From NCBI GenBank assembly GCA_900149785.2, contig FSSI02000006.1, positions 1 to 64,000 of the forward strand: a stretch of DNA of 64,000 nt, written 5' to 3'. This stretch comes from Sodalinema lacuna_A. Lineage in GTDB: Bacteria; Cyanobacteriota; Cyanobacteriia; Cyanobacteriales; Geitlerinemataceae. How positions within the stretch are numbered: the stretch's first letter is position 1; each line of letters opens with the position of its first letter. Positions 34,628 through 43,600 of this stretch are shown one piece after another. The notes beneath the pieces were generated by a model. It was not told the DNA's origin. It did not search any database and saw nothing but the letters and a program-made list of their open reading frames with translations. The position numbers and the translations under genes were made by a program.

Positions 34628-34933
34628 TTACACGTCGGGGAACAGCGGGATGCTATCACCCTCGGCCAGACGCACAATGGCCCGTTTGTATTGGCTTTTG
34701 TAACCGACAAAGCGTCCGACTCGTTTTTTCTTGCGAGGAGGGGTGCTGGTGTTGACGGAGATGACCTTAACATCAAAGACTTGTTCGACAGCGGCTTTGA
34801 TTTCCGGCTTGGTCGCTTTGGGCGACACGTCGAAGACATATTGGTTCGTCTCCATCAGCAAGGTTGCTTTTTCGGTGATGATGGGACGTTTGATGAGGTC
34901 GGGCAGGGTACGGGGGTCAAGGGGTTTAGTCAT
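34628..34933 (-). CDS. rplW: Ribosomal protein uL23
   Basis: A 101-residue uL23 at the exit tunnel, the docking site for trigger factor and SRP. It has the LIKRPIITEKATLLMETNQY start and the VFDVKVISVNTSTPPRKKKR loop. Its ATG overlaps the rplD stop by 8 bp, so translation is coupled. Confidence 0.97.
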   Translation of the reverse strand: MTKPLDPRTLPDLIKRPIITEKATLLMETNQYVFDVSPKATKPEIKAAVEQVFDVKVISVNTSTPPRKKKRVGRFVGYKSQYKRAIVRLAEGDSIPLFPDV

Positions 34934-35558
34934 TGTAAACCTCGTGAATCTTGGCTAACCCAGCCGCCGTGGTAATGATGGTGTCGGCGTGCAAGAGGTC
35001 GTAAACGTTGAGATTGGTCGCGGTGATGACTTTTAACCGTTCTAGGTTACGGGCCGACAGATAGATGTTGTCGGGCAGTTCGGGCAAAATTAGCAGGGCT
35101 TTTTGCTCGGACTCAACTCCCCAACGTTTGAGGGCCGCGGCCAGGTCTTGGGTTTTGGGACGGGGAAATTCCTCGGCGAACTCTTCGACGACAATGAGGT
35201 CTTCCGAGCGGCTTTGGAAGGCAGTCCTCAGGGCGAGCCGCCGTTCTTTGCGGTTCATTTTGAGGTTGTAATCCCGAGGTTTGGGTCCAAAAATGACACC
35301 ACCACCTCTCCAGAGGGGAGAACGGATAGAACCCGCACGAGCGCGACCGGTTCCTTTTTGCCGCCAGGGTTTGCGACCGCCACCGCGCACTTCAGCGCGG
35401 GTTTTACTCGATGCGGTTCCTTGGCGCGCATTCGCCATCTGACGCACGAGGGCGCGATGGACGATGTGGGCTGCGGTTTCTTCTTTGGCAACGTTGAGGT
35501 CAAGGGAAGCTTGTCCCACTTCTTCACCTTGCCAGTTGCGAACGACACAATTAACCAT
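34926..35558 (-). CDS. rplD: Ribosomal protein uL4
   Basis: A 210-residue uL4 whose long loop reaches the exit-tunnel constriction. The loop region is KTRAEVRGGGRKPWRQKGTG followed by RAGSIRSPLWRGGGVIFGP, and the C-terminal Rossmann-like half includes LKVITATNLNVYDLLHADTI. It follows rplC and overlaps rplW. Confidence 0.97.
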   Translation of the reverse strand: MVNCVVRNWQGEEVGQASLDLNVAKEETAAHIVHRALVRQMANARQGTASSKTRAEVRGGGRKPWRQKGTGRARAGSIRSPLWRGGGVIFGPKPRDYNLKMNRKERRLALRTAFQSRSEDLIVVEEFAEEFPRPKTQDLAAALKRWGVESEQKALLILPELPDNIYLSARNLERLKVITATNLNVYDLLHADTIITTAAGLAKIHEVYND

Positions 35559-35593
35559 GTTGATTGTCTGTGTTTTGTTCCAGGATGGGACGT

Positions 35594-36232
35594 TTACGAT
35601 TGACCAACGATGTTGGCTGGACTGAGGCTCAATACTGTGCCAGGTTTGCCGGGAACGGCACCTTTGACGAGGATTAAGTTGTTTTCCAGGTCAGTTTTGA
35701 CGACGGTGAGTTTACGCACGGTGACGCGATGGCCGCCTTTACGACCGGCCATGCGTTTACCGGGGTAGACCCGACCGGGGGTGGTTCCGGCACCGGTTGA
35801 ACCGGGTAAGCGGTGGTTTTTTGACCCGTGAGACATTGGCCCACGTTTGAAGTTGTGGCGCTTTTGATATCCAGCAAAGCCTCGACCGATGCTGTTGCCG
35901 CTCACGTCGATGAGTTGACCATCGCTGAACAGCTCTACGGTGAGGGTTTGCCCTAGTTCATATTCACTCACACTCTGCGGTTTGTATTCACGGAGGTGAC
36001 GCAGAGGGGGGGCATCGGATTTTTTCAGATGACCCAGTAAGGGTTGGTTAAGGTTTTTAGGTTTAACGTCCTCGTAACCAATTTGGACGGCTTCGTAACC
36101 GTCGGTTTCTTTGGTTTTGATTTGCGTGATTTTACACGGACCGGCTTCGACGACTGTAACGGGGATGGCTTTGCCATCTTCGCTAAAGATTTGGGTCATG
36201 CCGACCTTTTTGCCGAGAATCCCAACAGACAC
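35594..36232 (-). CDS. rplC: Ribosomal protein uL3
   Basis: A 212-residue uL3 from a GTG start at 36232 (VSVGILGKKVGMTQIFSEDG), which has AAGGAGA about 10 bases upstream. The open frame runs to 36328, but that part has no homology. The RGFAGYQKRHNFKRGPMSHG segment includes the glutamine-methylation region and the central loop near the peptidyl transferase centre. It is the first gene of the superoperon in this window; rpsJ is elsewhere. Confidence 0.95.
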   Translation of the reverse strand: MSVGILGKKVGMTQIFSEDGKAIPVTVVEAGPCKITQIKTKETDGYEAVQIGYEDVKPKNLNQPLLGHLKKSDAPPLRHLREYKPQSVSEYELGQTLTVELFSDGQLIDVSGNSIGRGFAGYQKRHNFKRGPMSHGSKNHRLPGSTGAGTTPGRVYPGKRMAGRKGGHRVTVRKLTVVKTDLENNLILVKGAVPGKPGTVLSLSPANIVGQS

Positions 36233-36933
36233 GGTACTGCTTTCTCCTTGTTTCGCCACTACACAGACTGAAGATAGGCGGGCTGCGATCCTACCCGAGA
36301 GTTCAACGTCGCGCCAGACCAACACCAAGTCACGCTAGAACGACACTCCGGGGTTGGAGTGCGTCTAAGGGTGATCTTGGCGATCGCAGATTTGTTGGCT
36401 GGGGTTTCGCGAAAGCTGATTCCGAGGCGACCGAGTTTAGGTTCGGTTGAGACTTAGGAAAATCCAGCAATGTGCTAGGAATTGACCCAGTATCCCCGGA
36501 TTGACCTGCTCAAGTCTCGGTTAGGAGAGCTTAAACAACCCATCTCCGTCTTCCCGCATCGCCCCAAACTTAGGGTTTGAGACGCTGGGAAAAGCCTCTA
36601 CGCTTGCGACCGGTATGCCTTGCTGGGAAACTAGCCAGTCCCACTTAGGCGGCGCGATGCAATGAACAACTCAGGTCGAGTCGTTCGAGCGCTTCTTACG
36701 AGTTTCAGTCGCAACTTCCTAATATATAGTATTTTGTGGCAAGTGTCTAGGTGAATACAAAATCTTTTTTGGCTGGGGCGATGCTTTGGGGGGCGATTGC
36801 GCTTCGGTGCACGCTTCGCGATCGCCCCTCGGGATTAAGGACTCGGCCTAAGCTTGGGTCTATACTAAGGTCTGAGCGACAATTGCGGTTCCTGCACGCA
36901 AGTTACACAACCTAGAATCTTACGAATTACATT
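36233..36933. promoter_or_regulatory. Divergent intergenic region between rplC and ndhN
   Basis: About 700 bp without a supported gene. It must contain the superoperon promoter (minus) and the ndhN promoter (plus). Visible features are an inverted copy of the HIP1-linked repeat at 36793-36825 and an AT-rich TAATATATAGTATTTT stretch near 36720. No tRNA or small RNA fold was recognised. Confidence 0.5.
36793..36825 (-). repeat. HIP1-flanked interspersed repeat, inverted copy
   Basis: GCGATTGCGCTTCGGTGCAC followed by GCTTCGCGATCGC is the reverse complement of the repeat found at 19793-19825, including the HIP1 octamer at one end and a one-base HIP1 variant (GCGATTGC) at the other. Confidence 0.7.
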
Positions 36934-37407
36934 ATGGGACTCTTGATCAACGGTAAAAAATTTCTACGAGACTTGGAGAATGCCGGGTCCTTAGCAGTTT
37001 ATGCTCCCCTCGAAGGCGGGTTCGCCGGCCGCTACCAACGGCGAGTCCGAGCCGCTGGCTATAGCAACGTCACCCTCAACGCTCGAGGTTTAGGAGACTT
37101 AGCGGCGTACCTGATGGGCGTTCACGGGGTGCGTCCGCCCCACTTAGGGAAAAAAGACTATGGCGATGGTGCAGTGGGTCCGATCGCCTATCTCCCCCCA
37201 GTCGTCACCACAGAATTAGAGAATCTCCCCAAAGACTGCAAGGGGCTATTACTTTGGATTATCGATGGCCGGGTTCTCTCCCGTCAAGAACTCGAATATC
37301 TCACGGCCCTGCCCAAAATTGAACCCCGCGTCAAAGTGGTGGTTGAAGTGGGTGGTGAGCGGTTTGTCCGCTGGATGCACCTGGAAGAAGCCCTAGTTCC
37401 GGCTTAA
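36934..37407 (+). CDS. ndhN: NAD(P)H-quinone oxidoreductase subunit N
   Basis: A 157-residue hydrophilic subunit specific to cyanobacterial and chloroplast NDH-1. It begins MGLLINGKKFLRDLENAGSL and contains RYQRRVRAAGYSNVTLNARG and the GDLAAYLMGVHGVRPPHLGK stretch, all typical. NdhN lies in the membrane-proximal arm that accepts electrons from ferredoxin. The gene is monocistronic and ends in a clear terminator. Confidence 0.95.
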   Translation: MGLLINGKKFLRDLENAGSLAVYAPLEGGFAGRYQRRVRAAGYSNVTLNARGLGDLAAYLMGVHGVRPPHLGKKDYGDGAVGPIAYLPPVVTTELENLPKDCKGLLLWIIDGRVLSRQELEYLTALPKIEPRVKVVVEVGGERFVRWMHLEEALVPA

Positions 37408-37439
37408 TTTCGCCGGTATTGCGATCGCATCCAACCCCA

Positions 37440-37475
37440 AACCCCCAGTTTGCCCTCAGACTGGGGGTTTCTCTT
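37440..37475 (+). terminator. Rho-independent terminator of ndhN
   Basis: AACCCCCAG pairs with CTGGGGGTTT across a 12-base loop and is followed by CTCTT. It lies about 35 bp after the ndhN stop and just before the convergent Uma2 gene. Confidence 0.75.
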
Positions 37476-37497
37476 GTCAAAGTTGACGGGTTAAGAG

Positions 37498-38178
37498 TTA
37501 TTCATCTATCTCTTGTCCCAGTTGTCGTAGGCGAGCCTCCAGTTCACGCACTCGTTGCTCAGCATTATCGGCCCGCTGACGTTCAGCTTCAGCTTGTTTA
37601 GCCAGTTCCGTGGGGGTGAGAAACCGCTGTCCATCGGGGCGGTAGATGGTGAATTGGTCGTCTTGTAGATCAAAACGAATCCCTAAGCGGGGACTGGTCC
37701 AAGTTTCGGGGCTGTCGATGACGCTGAGGCCACCCGCCTCATCCCGTAGCCACCCGTGAAAGTCGAGGCGATCTGGATCGAAGATGTAGTATTCCTCCAC
37801 GCCATACTGGTCATAAAACTTGAGCTTTTTCGCCATTTCTTTAAGGCGATTACCGGGGGAGAGGATTTCAAAGACCACTTGCGGGGCAATGTTCTCTTCC
37901 TCCCATTGTCGATAACTGCCGCGATCGCCCTTGGGTCGTCCAATCGCAACCATGACATCAGGGGCTTGACGCAGTTTATTATTACCTTCCTGGGGATACC
38001 AGAGTAAATCTCCAGCTACGAAGATATCGTCGCGGTCAGCAAAGAGAATTTCTAGGTTCTCCTTAATCGTGACAATCCAACGGAATTGCTTGGTGTTGTC
38101 GGACATGGGGTTTCCGTCGCAATCGGGGTAGATGATGGGGGCTTGGGTTTTCTCAGAGGCGATCGTCATAGCAGTCAT
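37498..38178 (-). CDS. Uma2-family (DUF820) putative endonuclease
   Basis: A 226-residue PD-(D/E)XK-fold protein of the Uma2/DUF820 family, greatly expanded in cyanobacteria. The core reads PDVMVAIGRPKGDRGSYRQW then APQVVFEILSPGN, with the acidic and lysine positions (KLKFYDQYGVEEYYIFDP) typical of the fold. A C-terminal coiled coil follows (about 185-226, Glu/Arg-rich). The biological role of Uma2 proteins is unknown; a restriction-like or mobile-element link is often proposed. It is paralogous to the gene at 39833, on the other side of the TnpB element. Confidence 0.85.
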   Translation of the reverse strand: MTAMTIASEKTQAPIIYPDCDGNPMSDNTKQFRWIVTIKENLEILFADRDDIFVAGDLLWYPQEGNNKLRQAPDVMVAIGRPKGDRGSYRQWEEENIAPQVVFEILSPGNRLKEMAKKLKFYDQYGVEEYYIFDPDRLDFHGWLRDEAGGLSVIDSPETWTSPRLGIRFDLQDDQFTIYRPDGQRFLTPTELAKQAEAERQRADNAEQRVRELEARLRQLGQEIDE

Positions 38179-38189
38179 CCCACTGTTTA

Positions 38190-38420
38190 GGTACAGCCAA
38201 TGAAGCTCACCCCACCTGCCTTGGGCGAGGTGGGGGTGTCGGTGCTAACCTGAGACTGTATGAGTCCACAGGTCACACAAACAAGCCCAGCTTCTAGGCG
38301 AACGCCGAGAACATTGGCTCGAACGTCCCTCACTGTCCTTTCGGCGAGTGAGCTGAAGAATACCTCGGGCAGCAATATTGAGCGCCCCATTAAGGTCGGC
38401 ATTGTATCGCTTGCCCGAGG
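38190..38420 (-). ncRNA. Possible right-end guide (omega/re) RNA of the TnpB element
   Basis: In IS605 elements the guide RNA is transcribed from the 3' end of tnpB through the right-end hairpin. Here the tnpB 3' end and the hairpin at 38209-38237 would form its scaffold, with the guide reading into the flank below about 38205. This is inferred from element organisation; no promoter is seen and the borders are approximate. Confidence 0.35.
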
Positions 38421-39712
38421 AAAATTTAGCCAGAGCATAGTTGTTGGAGTCTCGTCGTACGACTCCACTGCCGTCATAAGCCAGCTTTGATGTATAGGCG
38501 GCCACGACATCAATGACTTTACCGCCTATCTCTTGCCACTTCATCTCGGTCAAGTCTCGAATCATCCCCTTGAGCCATCCATGAAAGCGTTGGCGCAGGT
38601 TGGAGCGTTTTCGCCCTCCCTTAGCCTTCCATCCTTTGAGGTTCTCAAAGACAATGGCATCGGCATTGAACTGTTGGGCAATCTGCACGATACGCTTCGA
38701 GACAATCTGCCCAATTTGGCGGTTGATGTGACGACATTTACGGTAGGTATGAGAGCAGAANCCTTTCTGNAGACTTCCACCGTTCCCCATCGTCTTACTA
38801 GCTCGTTTAGATACTGATTTCAGTCGTTTATCCCGACAGTCGCCGTTCCGCTGGACGCAGGTTCCAGCGGCTGCGGCGACTTCGTCTATGTCTCTCCCNG
38901 GGTGAATAAANTCNCGGTGGATTACAGTGCCGTCAAAATTCACGACTGCCACAGTAGCGGTGGTGTTAATACCCAGGTCAACACTGACNACNCNACCCTC
39001 TCCCTCCCGTTNNNNTGGATGACACTCAAAGGGAACTGAAAGATGACAAGCCCTTGTAGGCTCATCAAAAATNAGGGANGGNGACNNNNGCTTGTTGCTN
39101 TCTACGGTATGCCGTTCTCGTAAGCTNGTTATCCCAACGGTNGTCCAGACCCAATCGNTTCCGTTAAAGACCTTGATNTCGATGCGGTCATAGCCATGGA
39201 GTTTATAGCACTGACCCTTATACAGGGTCGGATAACAGCCACTGTTGGGATTGAGGACGGGAGGTTTAGCATCCCGACGTTGACGGGTTCCCGATTGCCA
39301 TTCCCGATACCGGGTCATGTAGCTACTGACTTGGCCNGCNGCGAAGACNATNGCNGCNCTNCGGTAGTAGCTGGGGAANTTGTAAAAGGTCTGGTCAAAT
39401 TGCTGGTATTTGGGGTTGGGGTTCTTGGCGGTTTGGTGAATGAGTTTTTCGACGGCTAGAACCCGTTTTTGACTCGATAACTCGGCTAGAGACGGCCAAT
39501 GAGTGAAGAGAATTCCCATCAAATGCCGACAGACACGACGATAAACCTCAACCGTTTGGCTCAGCAGCACCCGCTGGCTGGCTGTCGGGTTAAGAGTCCA
39601 TCGGTCTGTACGGATGATTGATGTGGTTTGTACCATAACAGTATGATACCCCAAGGCTTGTCAGCTCGGCAGCTCCTTGACCCCCACCTGCCGTTCGGCG
39701 AGGTGGGGGAAT
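38205..39712 (-). mobile_element. IS605-type TnpB-only element with hairpin ends
   Basis: Both ends carry a similar hairpin: ACCCCACCT / AGGTGGGGG around 38209-38237 and CCCCCACCT / AGGTGGGGG at 39681-39709, with the same GCC...GGCG inner pairs. Such subterminal hairpins, not terminal inverted repeats, mark IS200/IS605 elements. There is no tnpA, so the copy depends on a transposase in trans. The exact borders cannot be fixed from one copy. The element lies between two paralogous Uma2 genes. Confidence 0.7.
38245..39636 (-). CDS. tnpB: TnpB-family RNA-guided nuclease homolog without zinc ribbon (contains ambiguous bases)
   Basis: The ATG at 39636 (MVQTTSIIRTDRWTLNPTAS) is the likely start; 463 residues follow. 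RuvC motifs are visible: VSVDLGINTTATVAV (catalytic Asp), IVFENLKGWK (catalytic Glu) and ADLNGALNIAARG (third Asp). The usual CxxC...CxxC zinc ribbon between the last two is missing: the segment reads TSKLAYDGSGVVRRDSNNYA and has no cysteine. About 30 n bases are scattered through 38761-39377, so several codons are undefined; the frame is nevertheless open throughout. TnpB homologs use a guide RNA from the element's right end. Confidence 0.85.
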   Translation of the reverse strand: MVQTTSIIRTDRWTLNPTASQRVLLSQTVEVYRRVCRHLMGILFTHWPSLAELSSQKRVLAVEKLIHQTAKNPNPKYQQFDQTFYXFPSYYXXXXXVFXXGQVSSYMTRYREWQSGTRQRRDAKPPVLNPNSGCYPTLYKGQCYKLHGYDRIXIKVFNGXDWVWXTVGIXSLRERHTVXSNKXXXXSXIFDEPTRACHLSVPFECHPXXREGEGXXVSVDLGINTTATVAVVNFDGTVIHXXFIHXGRDIDEVAAAAGTCVQRNGDCRDKRLKSVSKRASKTMGNGGSXQKXFCSHTYRKCRHINRQIGQIVSKRIVQIAQQFNADAIVFENLKGWKAKGGRKRSNLRQRFHGWLKGMIRDLTEMKWQEIGGKVIDVVAAYTSKLAYDGSGVVRRDSNNYALAKFSSGKRYNADLNGALNIAARGILQLTRRKDSEGRSSQCSRRSPRSWACLCDLWTHTVSG

Positions 39713-39832
39713 GCGTCGCTATTTTGTTCAAATTATAGGAAATCTTCTAATTTCTAGGGTCTGAACCCGGCGATCGATGATGAAGTTCAACATTAAAATG
39801 GAATCACTGTTGATTCACGCCAGCCTGGACTC

Positions 39833-40489
39833 ATGGTTCAAACCCCTGTTCCTTCAGAACTGCTCTACCCCGATTCGGACGGTAAACCGATGGCAGAAAA
39901 CACGCTCCAGTATCGTTGGATTGTCCGTTTGGTCACCAACCTCAAGCAACTGCTTAAGGATGAGATGGCGTTTGTGGCTGGGGATTTGCTTTGGTATCCG
40001 GTTCCCGTTGAGCGTCCCCCTGCACCTTGTCAGGCCCCTGATACCATGGTGGTCTTGGGTCGTCCCGATGGGGACCGGGGCAGTTATCGACAATGGGAGG
40101 AAGATGACATTGCGCCCCAAGTGGTGTTTGAAATTCTCTCCCCCAGTAACACCATGAGTGAGATGGCGGAGAAACAGCAGTTTTATGAGCAATATGGGGT
40201 GCTGGAGATGTTTTTCTATAATCCCCAATCTCTTGATTTTTGGGGATATCAACGGGCGGCGGTCACGGATAGGTTTGTATTAGTCACCCCGCTGCACTTA
40301 CCTTGGACGTCGCCGCTGTTGAAGATTCGCTTTGAACTCTCGGGAGAGGGGTTAGAACTCTATCATCCTGATGGGGAACCGTTTAAGGAGCCGGGGGAGT
40401 TGTTTGCAGAACGGGATTTGGCGAGACAGGAACGCGATCGCGCCTTGGCGAAACTGCGGGAGTTGGGAATTGACCCGGAAACCCTTTGA
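39833..40489 (+). CDS. Uma2-family (DUF820) putative endonuclease
   Basis: A 218-residue paralog of the gene at 37498. It shares LLYPDSDGKPMAENTLQYRW, the PDTMVVLGRPDGDRGSYRQW core and APQVVFEILSPSN, followed by KQQFYEQYGVLEMFFYNPQS. The C-terminal part is again a charged coiled coil. An upstream frame at 39777 is a shadow. It converges with the TPR-CHAT gene; a hairpin at 40516-40560 lies between them. Function unknown. Confidence 0.85.
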   Translation: MVQTPVPSELLYPDSDGKPMAENTLQYRWIVRLVTNLKQLLKDEMAFVAGDLLWYPVPVERPPAPCQAPDTMVVLGRPDGDRGSYRQWEEDDIAPQVVFEILSPSNTMSEMAEKQQFYEQYGVLEMFFYNPQSLDFWGYQRAAVTDRFVLVTPLHLPWTSPLLKIRFELSGEGLELYHPDGEPFKEPGELFAERDLARQERDRALAKLRELGIDPETL

Positions 40490-40515
40490 CAACGCCCTAC
40501 GGAAGCATCCAAAAC

Positions 40516-40560
40516 CCTCTCGTGAAATCATGCCCCTGCTGCTGCACCTCTCACGAGAGG
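40516..40560. terminator. Inverted repeat between convergent Uma2 and TPR-CHAT genes
   Basis: CCTCTCGTGA at 40516-40525 and TCACGAGAGG at 40551-40560 are perfect inverted repeats with a 25-base spacer. The position between two convergent genes suggests a bidirectional terminator, though no T-run is present. Confidence 0.45.
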
Positions 40561-40602
40561 AACTCATCGAGCGGTTTCGCGGTTAAATCCAGTCCTGACG
40601 AC

Positions 40603-43600
40603 CTAGCGGGGGTCGCCAATCAAGATCAACGGCGACCAAAAATAAGGATGACTCTGAACCTGACTCAACTTCGCCTGCCGCAAGGCCTCAGCTTTACTCA
40701 ACCCCTCCTGCATCATCAGACGATAAAACTCGCTCACCACCGCCTCCGTCGCCGCATCATCCACATTCCACAACGTCGCCATCAAGGCCCGCGCCCCGGC
40801 GCGTTCCCAGACATAGGCCATGCCCATAATGGCATCCCCATCCCGATTCGTCTGTAACGCCGTCTGACAGGCCGTTAAGGCCACCAATTCCGTGTCCTCC
40901 AACCCCAGTAACGCCGCATCCGCTAGAGGATATTCCCCATCGGCGAATAAGAGCGTGTTGGCCTCCATGTGGGTTTCTCGTTGGTCTTCATCCTCACAAA
41001 TCTCGTTCCCCGACAAACAACAGCCCAATTGCTGAAAACAGCCGTGGGTGGCGAGATGTAGATAGCGATGACGGGGAGATTGACGTTTGAACTGCTCCAG
41101 AGTGGCGCCGTCTTGGCGGTAAATCTGGCTGTCTGGGGCCAACGCCAGCAGTGCATCGACTTCAGCTTCAGTTCCGGGGAGATTAAAGGGGTCTTGGGTT
41201 TGCGGATTGGCGAAACCGAGAACTCGGTAGCCGGGAACCAGTCGCGGTGAGACGAGGGCCGAAACGAAGGCGGCGGCGATTAGGGTTCCTCCCAGAGTGC
41301 GATGCTGTTTGAGAGTCGCGCCAAGGCCAAGCACTCCCAGCAGCAGGGGAATGAGCCAGAGGGGGAAGGTTTGGGAGGAGGCGGGATTGGCGAGCCGGGA
41401 ACGACTCGATAGACGAGTCAGGTAATGGATGGGGTACTGTTCGAGTAGGAAGGTTGCCTCCTGAGAATCCCAGAGGGTTTCAAAGGGGAATTGGCGCAGG
41501 GACCCGGTGGCGATAATGGCCAGTTGTTGGGGGTTGAGGGCTTCAAGCTCCTCGGAGATGGGACGGATGAGGTGGTCGTAGAGGGGTGTGGCAAGGGTTA
41601 GATAGTCAGAGTCGCCACTTTGGAGCATTTGGCGATAGTCTGTCACCCAATCGTTGAACTCATCGGCCTCGATGGGGACTTTTTGAACGCTGAGATGGTC
41701 GCGGCTGAGGAGGAAGAGGGCGATGCTGTTGGGGACGTTTTGGATGTTGGTGAGGAGAACGGGTTGCAAGACGACGGTTCCGCTGGGGAGGCTGGCTTGC
41801 AGTTGGCTGAGGTCTTCGGGTTCGATTTCAAAGAGTTCGGCGACTTCGGGGTAGCTGTTGGCGAGGGTTTCGGCTTGTTGATTGACTTGGGCTTCTAAGT
41901 TGCGCATTTGGTCAGCGAGGGCTTCGCTGAAGTCATCTTGGAGTTGTTGGCGCAGAACTTGGACTTGTTGATGTTGGTTGTTCCAGTCATCGAGGGCGGC
42001 TTGGGCTTCAGGGTTGGCAACTCGCACGCCGATGAGACGATTATAGTCGGCGAGTTCGTAGGTGGTGACGCGGTTGGCCCATTCAAAGGCGCGTTGGGGC
42101 TGGTTTTGGTCGATGAGAAGGTCAACGAGGGCGACGGCTGCACCGCGATTGGTTTGGAGGAAGGTCTCGCGGAAGTCTTTTTGCAGTTCGCTACGGAGGG
42201 AGAGGAGGATGTTGAGAGAGTCTTCAAAGTAGGTAATGGCTTTGTCAGGTTGGTTGGTGTCTCGGTAAATGGCGGCTAGGTTGCTGAGAGTGGCTGATTC
42301 TTGAGGGCGATCGCCCACCTCTCGCCTGATTGGCAACGCCTGATTGTAATAGTTCAGAGCTTCAGTTCGGTTGCCCAAGGCATTGTACACCGCACCAATG
42401 TTATTGAGAGTGGTGGCTTCTCCTGAGCGATCGCCCACCTCTCGCGTAATTGGCAACGCCTGACGTAAATAGTTCAGGGCTTCAGTCCGATTGCCCAAGG
42501 CCTCGTACACTCCACCAAGGTTATTGAGAGTGGCGGCTTCTCCAGCGCGATCGCCCACTTTCCGGTGAATTGGCAAAGCCTGATTGTAATAGTTCAGGGC
42601 TTCACTGCGGTTCCCCAAGGCCTCGTACACCGAGCCAAGGTTATTGAGAGTCCTGGCTTCGCCTGAGCGATCGCCGACCTCTTGGCTGATTGACAAAGCC
42701 TGATTGTAATAGTTCAGAGCTTCAGTCCGCTTGCCCAAGGCCTGGTACACTGCACCAAGGTTGTTGAGAGTAGTGGCTTCTCCTGAGCGATCACCCACTT
42801 CTCGCCAAATTGACAAAGCCTGATTGTAATAGTTCAGAGCTTCACTGCGGTTCCCCAAGGCGTTGTACACTGCACCAAGGTTATTGAGAGTCCTGGCTTC
42901 GCCTGAGCGATCGCCGACTTCTCGCCTGATTGGCAAAGCCTGATTGTGGTAGTTCAGAGCTTCAGTCCGCTTACCCAAGGCCTGGTACATGGAGCCAATG
43001 TTATCGAGAGTTGTAGATTTCCCAGATCTATCGCCCACTTCTCTCAGAATTGGCAAAGCCTGATTGTAATAGTTCAGGGCTTCGGTCCGCTTGCCCAAGG
43101 CCTGGTACACTGCACCAATATTATTGAGAGTCATGGCTTCTCCAGGGCGATCGCCCACTTCTCGCATCATTGGCAACGCCTGACGGAAATAGTTCATGGC
43201 TTCAGTTCGGTTGCCCAAGGCATCGTACACCAAGCCAATGTTATTGAGAGTGGTGGCTTCTCCTGAGCGATCGCCCACTTCTCGCCGAATTGGCAAAGCC
43301 TGATTGAAGTAGTTCAGGGCTTCAGTTCGGTTGCCCAAGGCATCGTACACTGCACCAATGTTATTTAGAGTGTCGGCTTCCCCTGAGCGATCGCCCACTT
43401 CTCGTATCATTGGCAACGCCTGATTGAAGTAGTTCATGGCTTCAGTTCGGTTGCCCAAGGCATGGTACACTGCACCAATATTATTTAGAGTGTCGGCTTC
43501 TCCTGAGCGATCGCCCACCTCTCGCATCATTGGCAAAGCCTGACGGTAATAGTTCAGAGCTTCAGTTCGGTTGCCCAAAGCATAGTAAACCATACCAATG

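Noticed and set aside
36233..36933. tRNA or small RNA gene in the rplC-ndhN gap
   Set aside because: No cloverleaf, CCA end or conserved T-loop sequence was found; only repeat and AT-rich promoter-like sequence is visible.
40486..40857. Plus-strand open frame after the second Uma2 gene
   Set aside because: Most of it is antisense to the conserved CHAT end; its start overlaps the Uma2 stop only by chance and no ribosome site is present.
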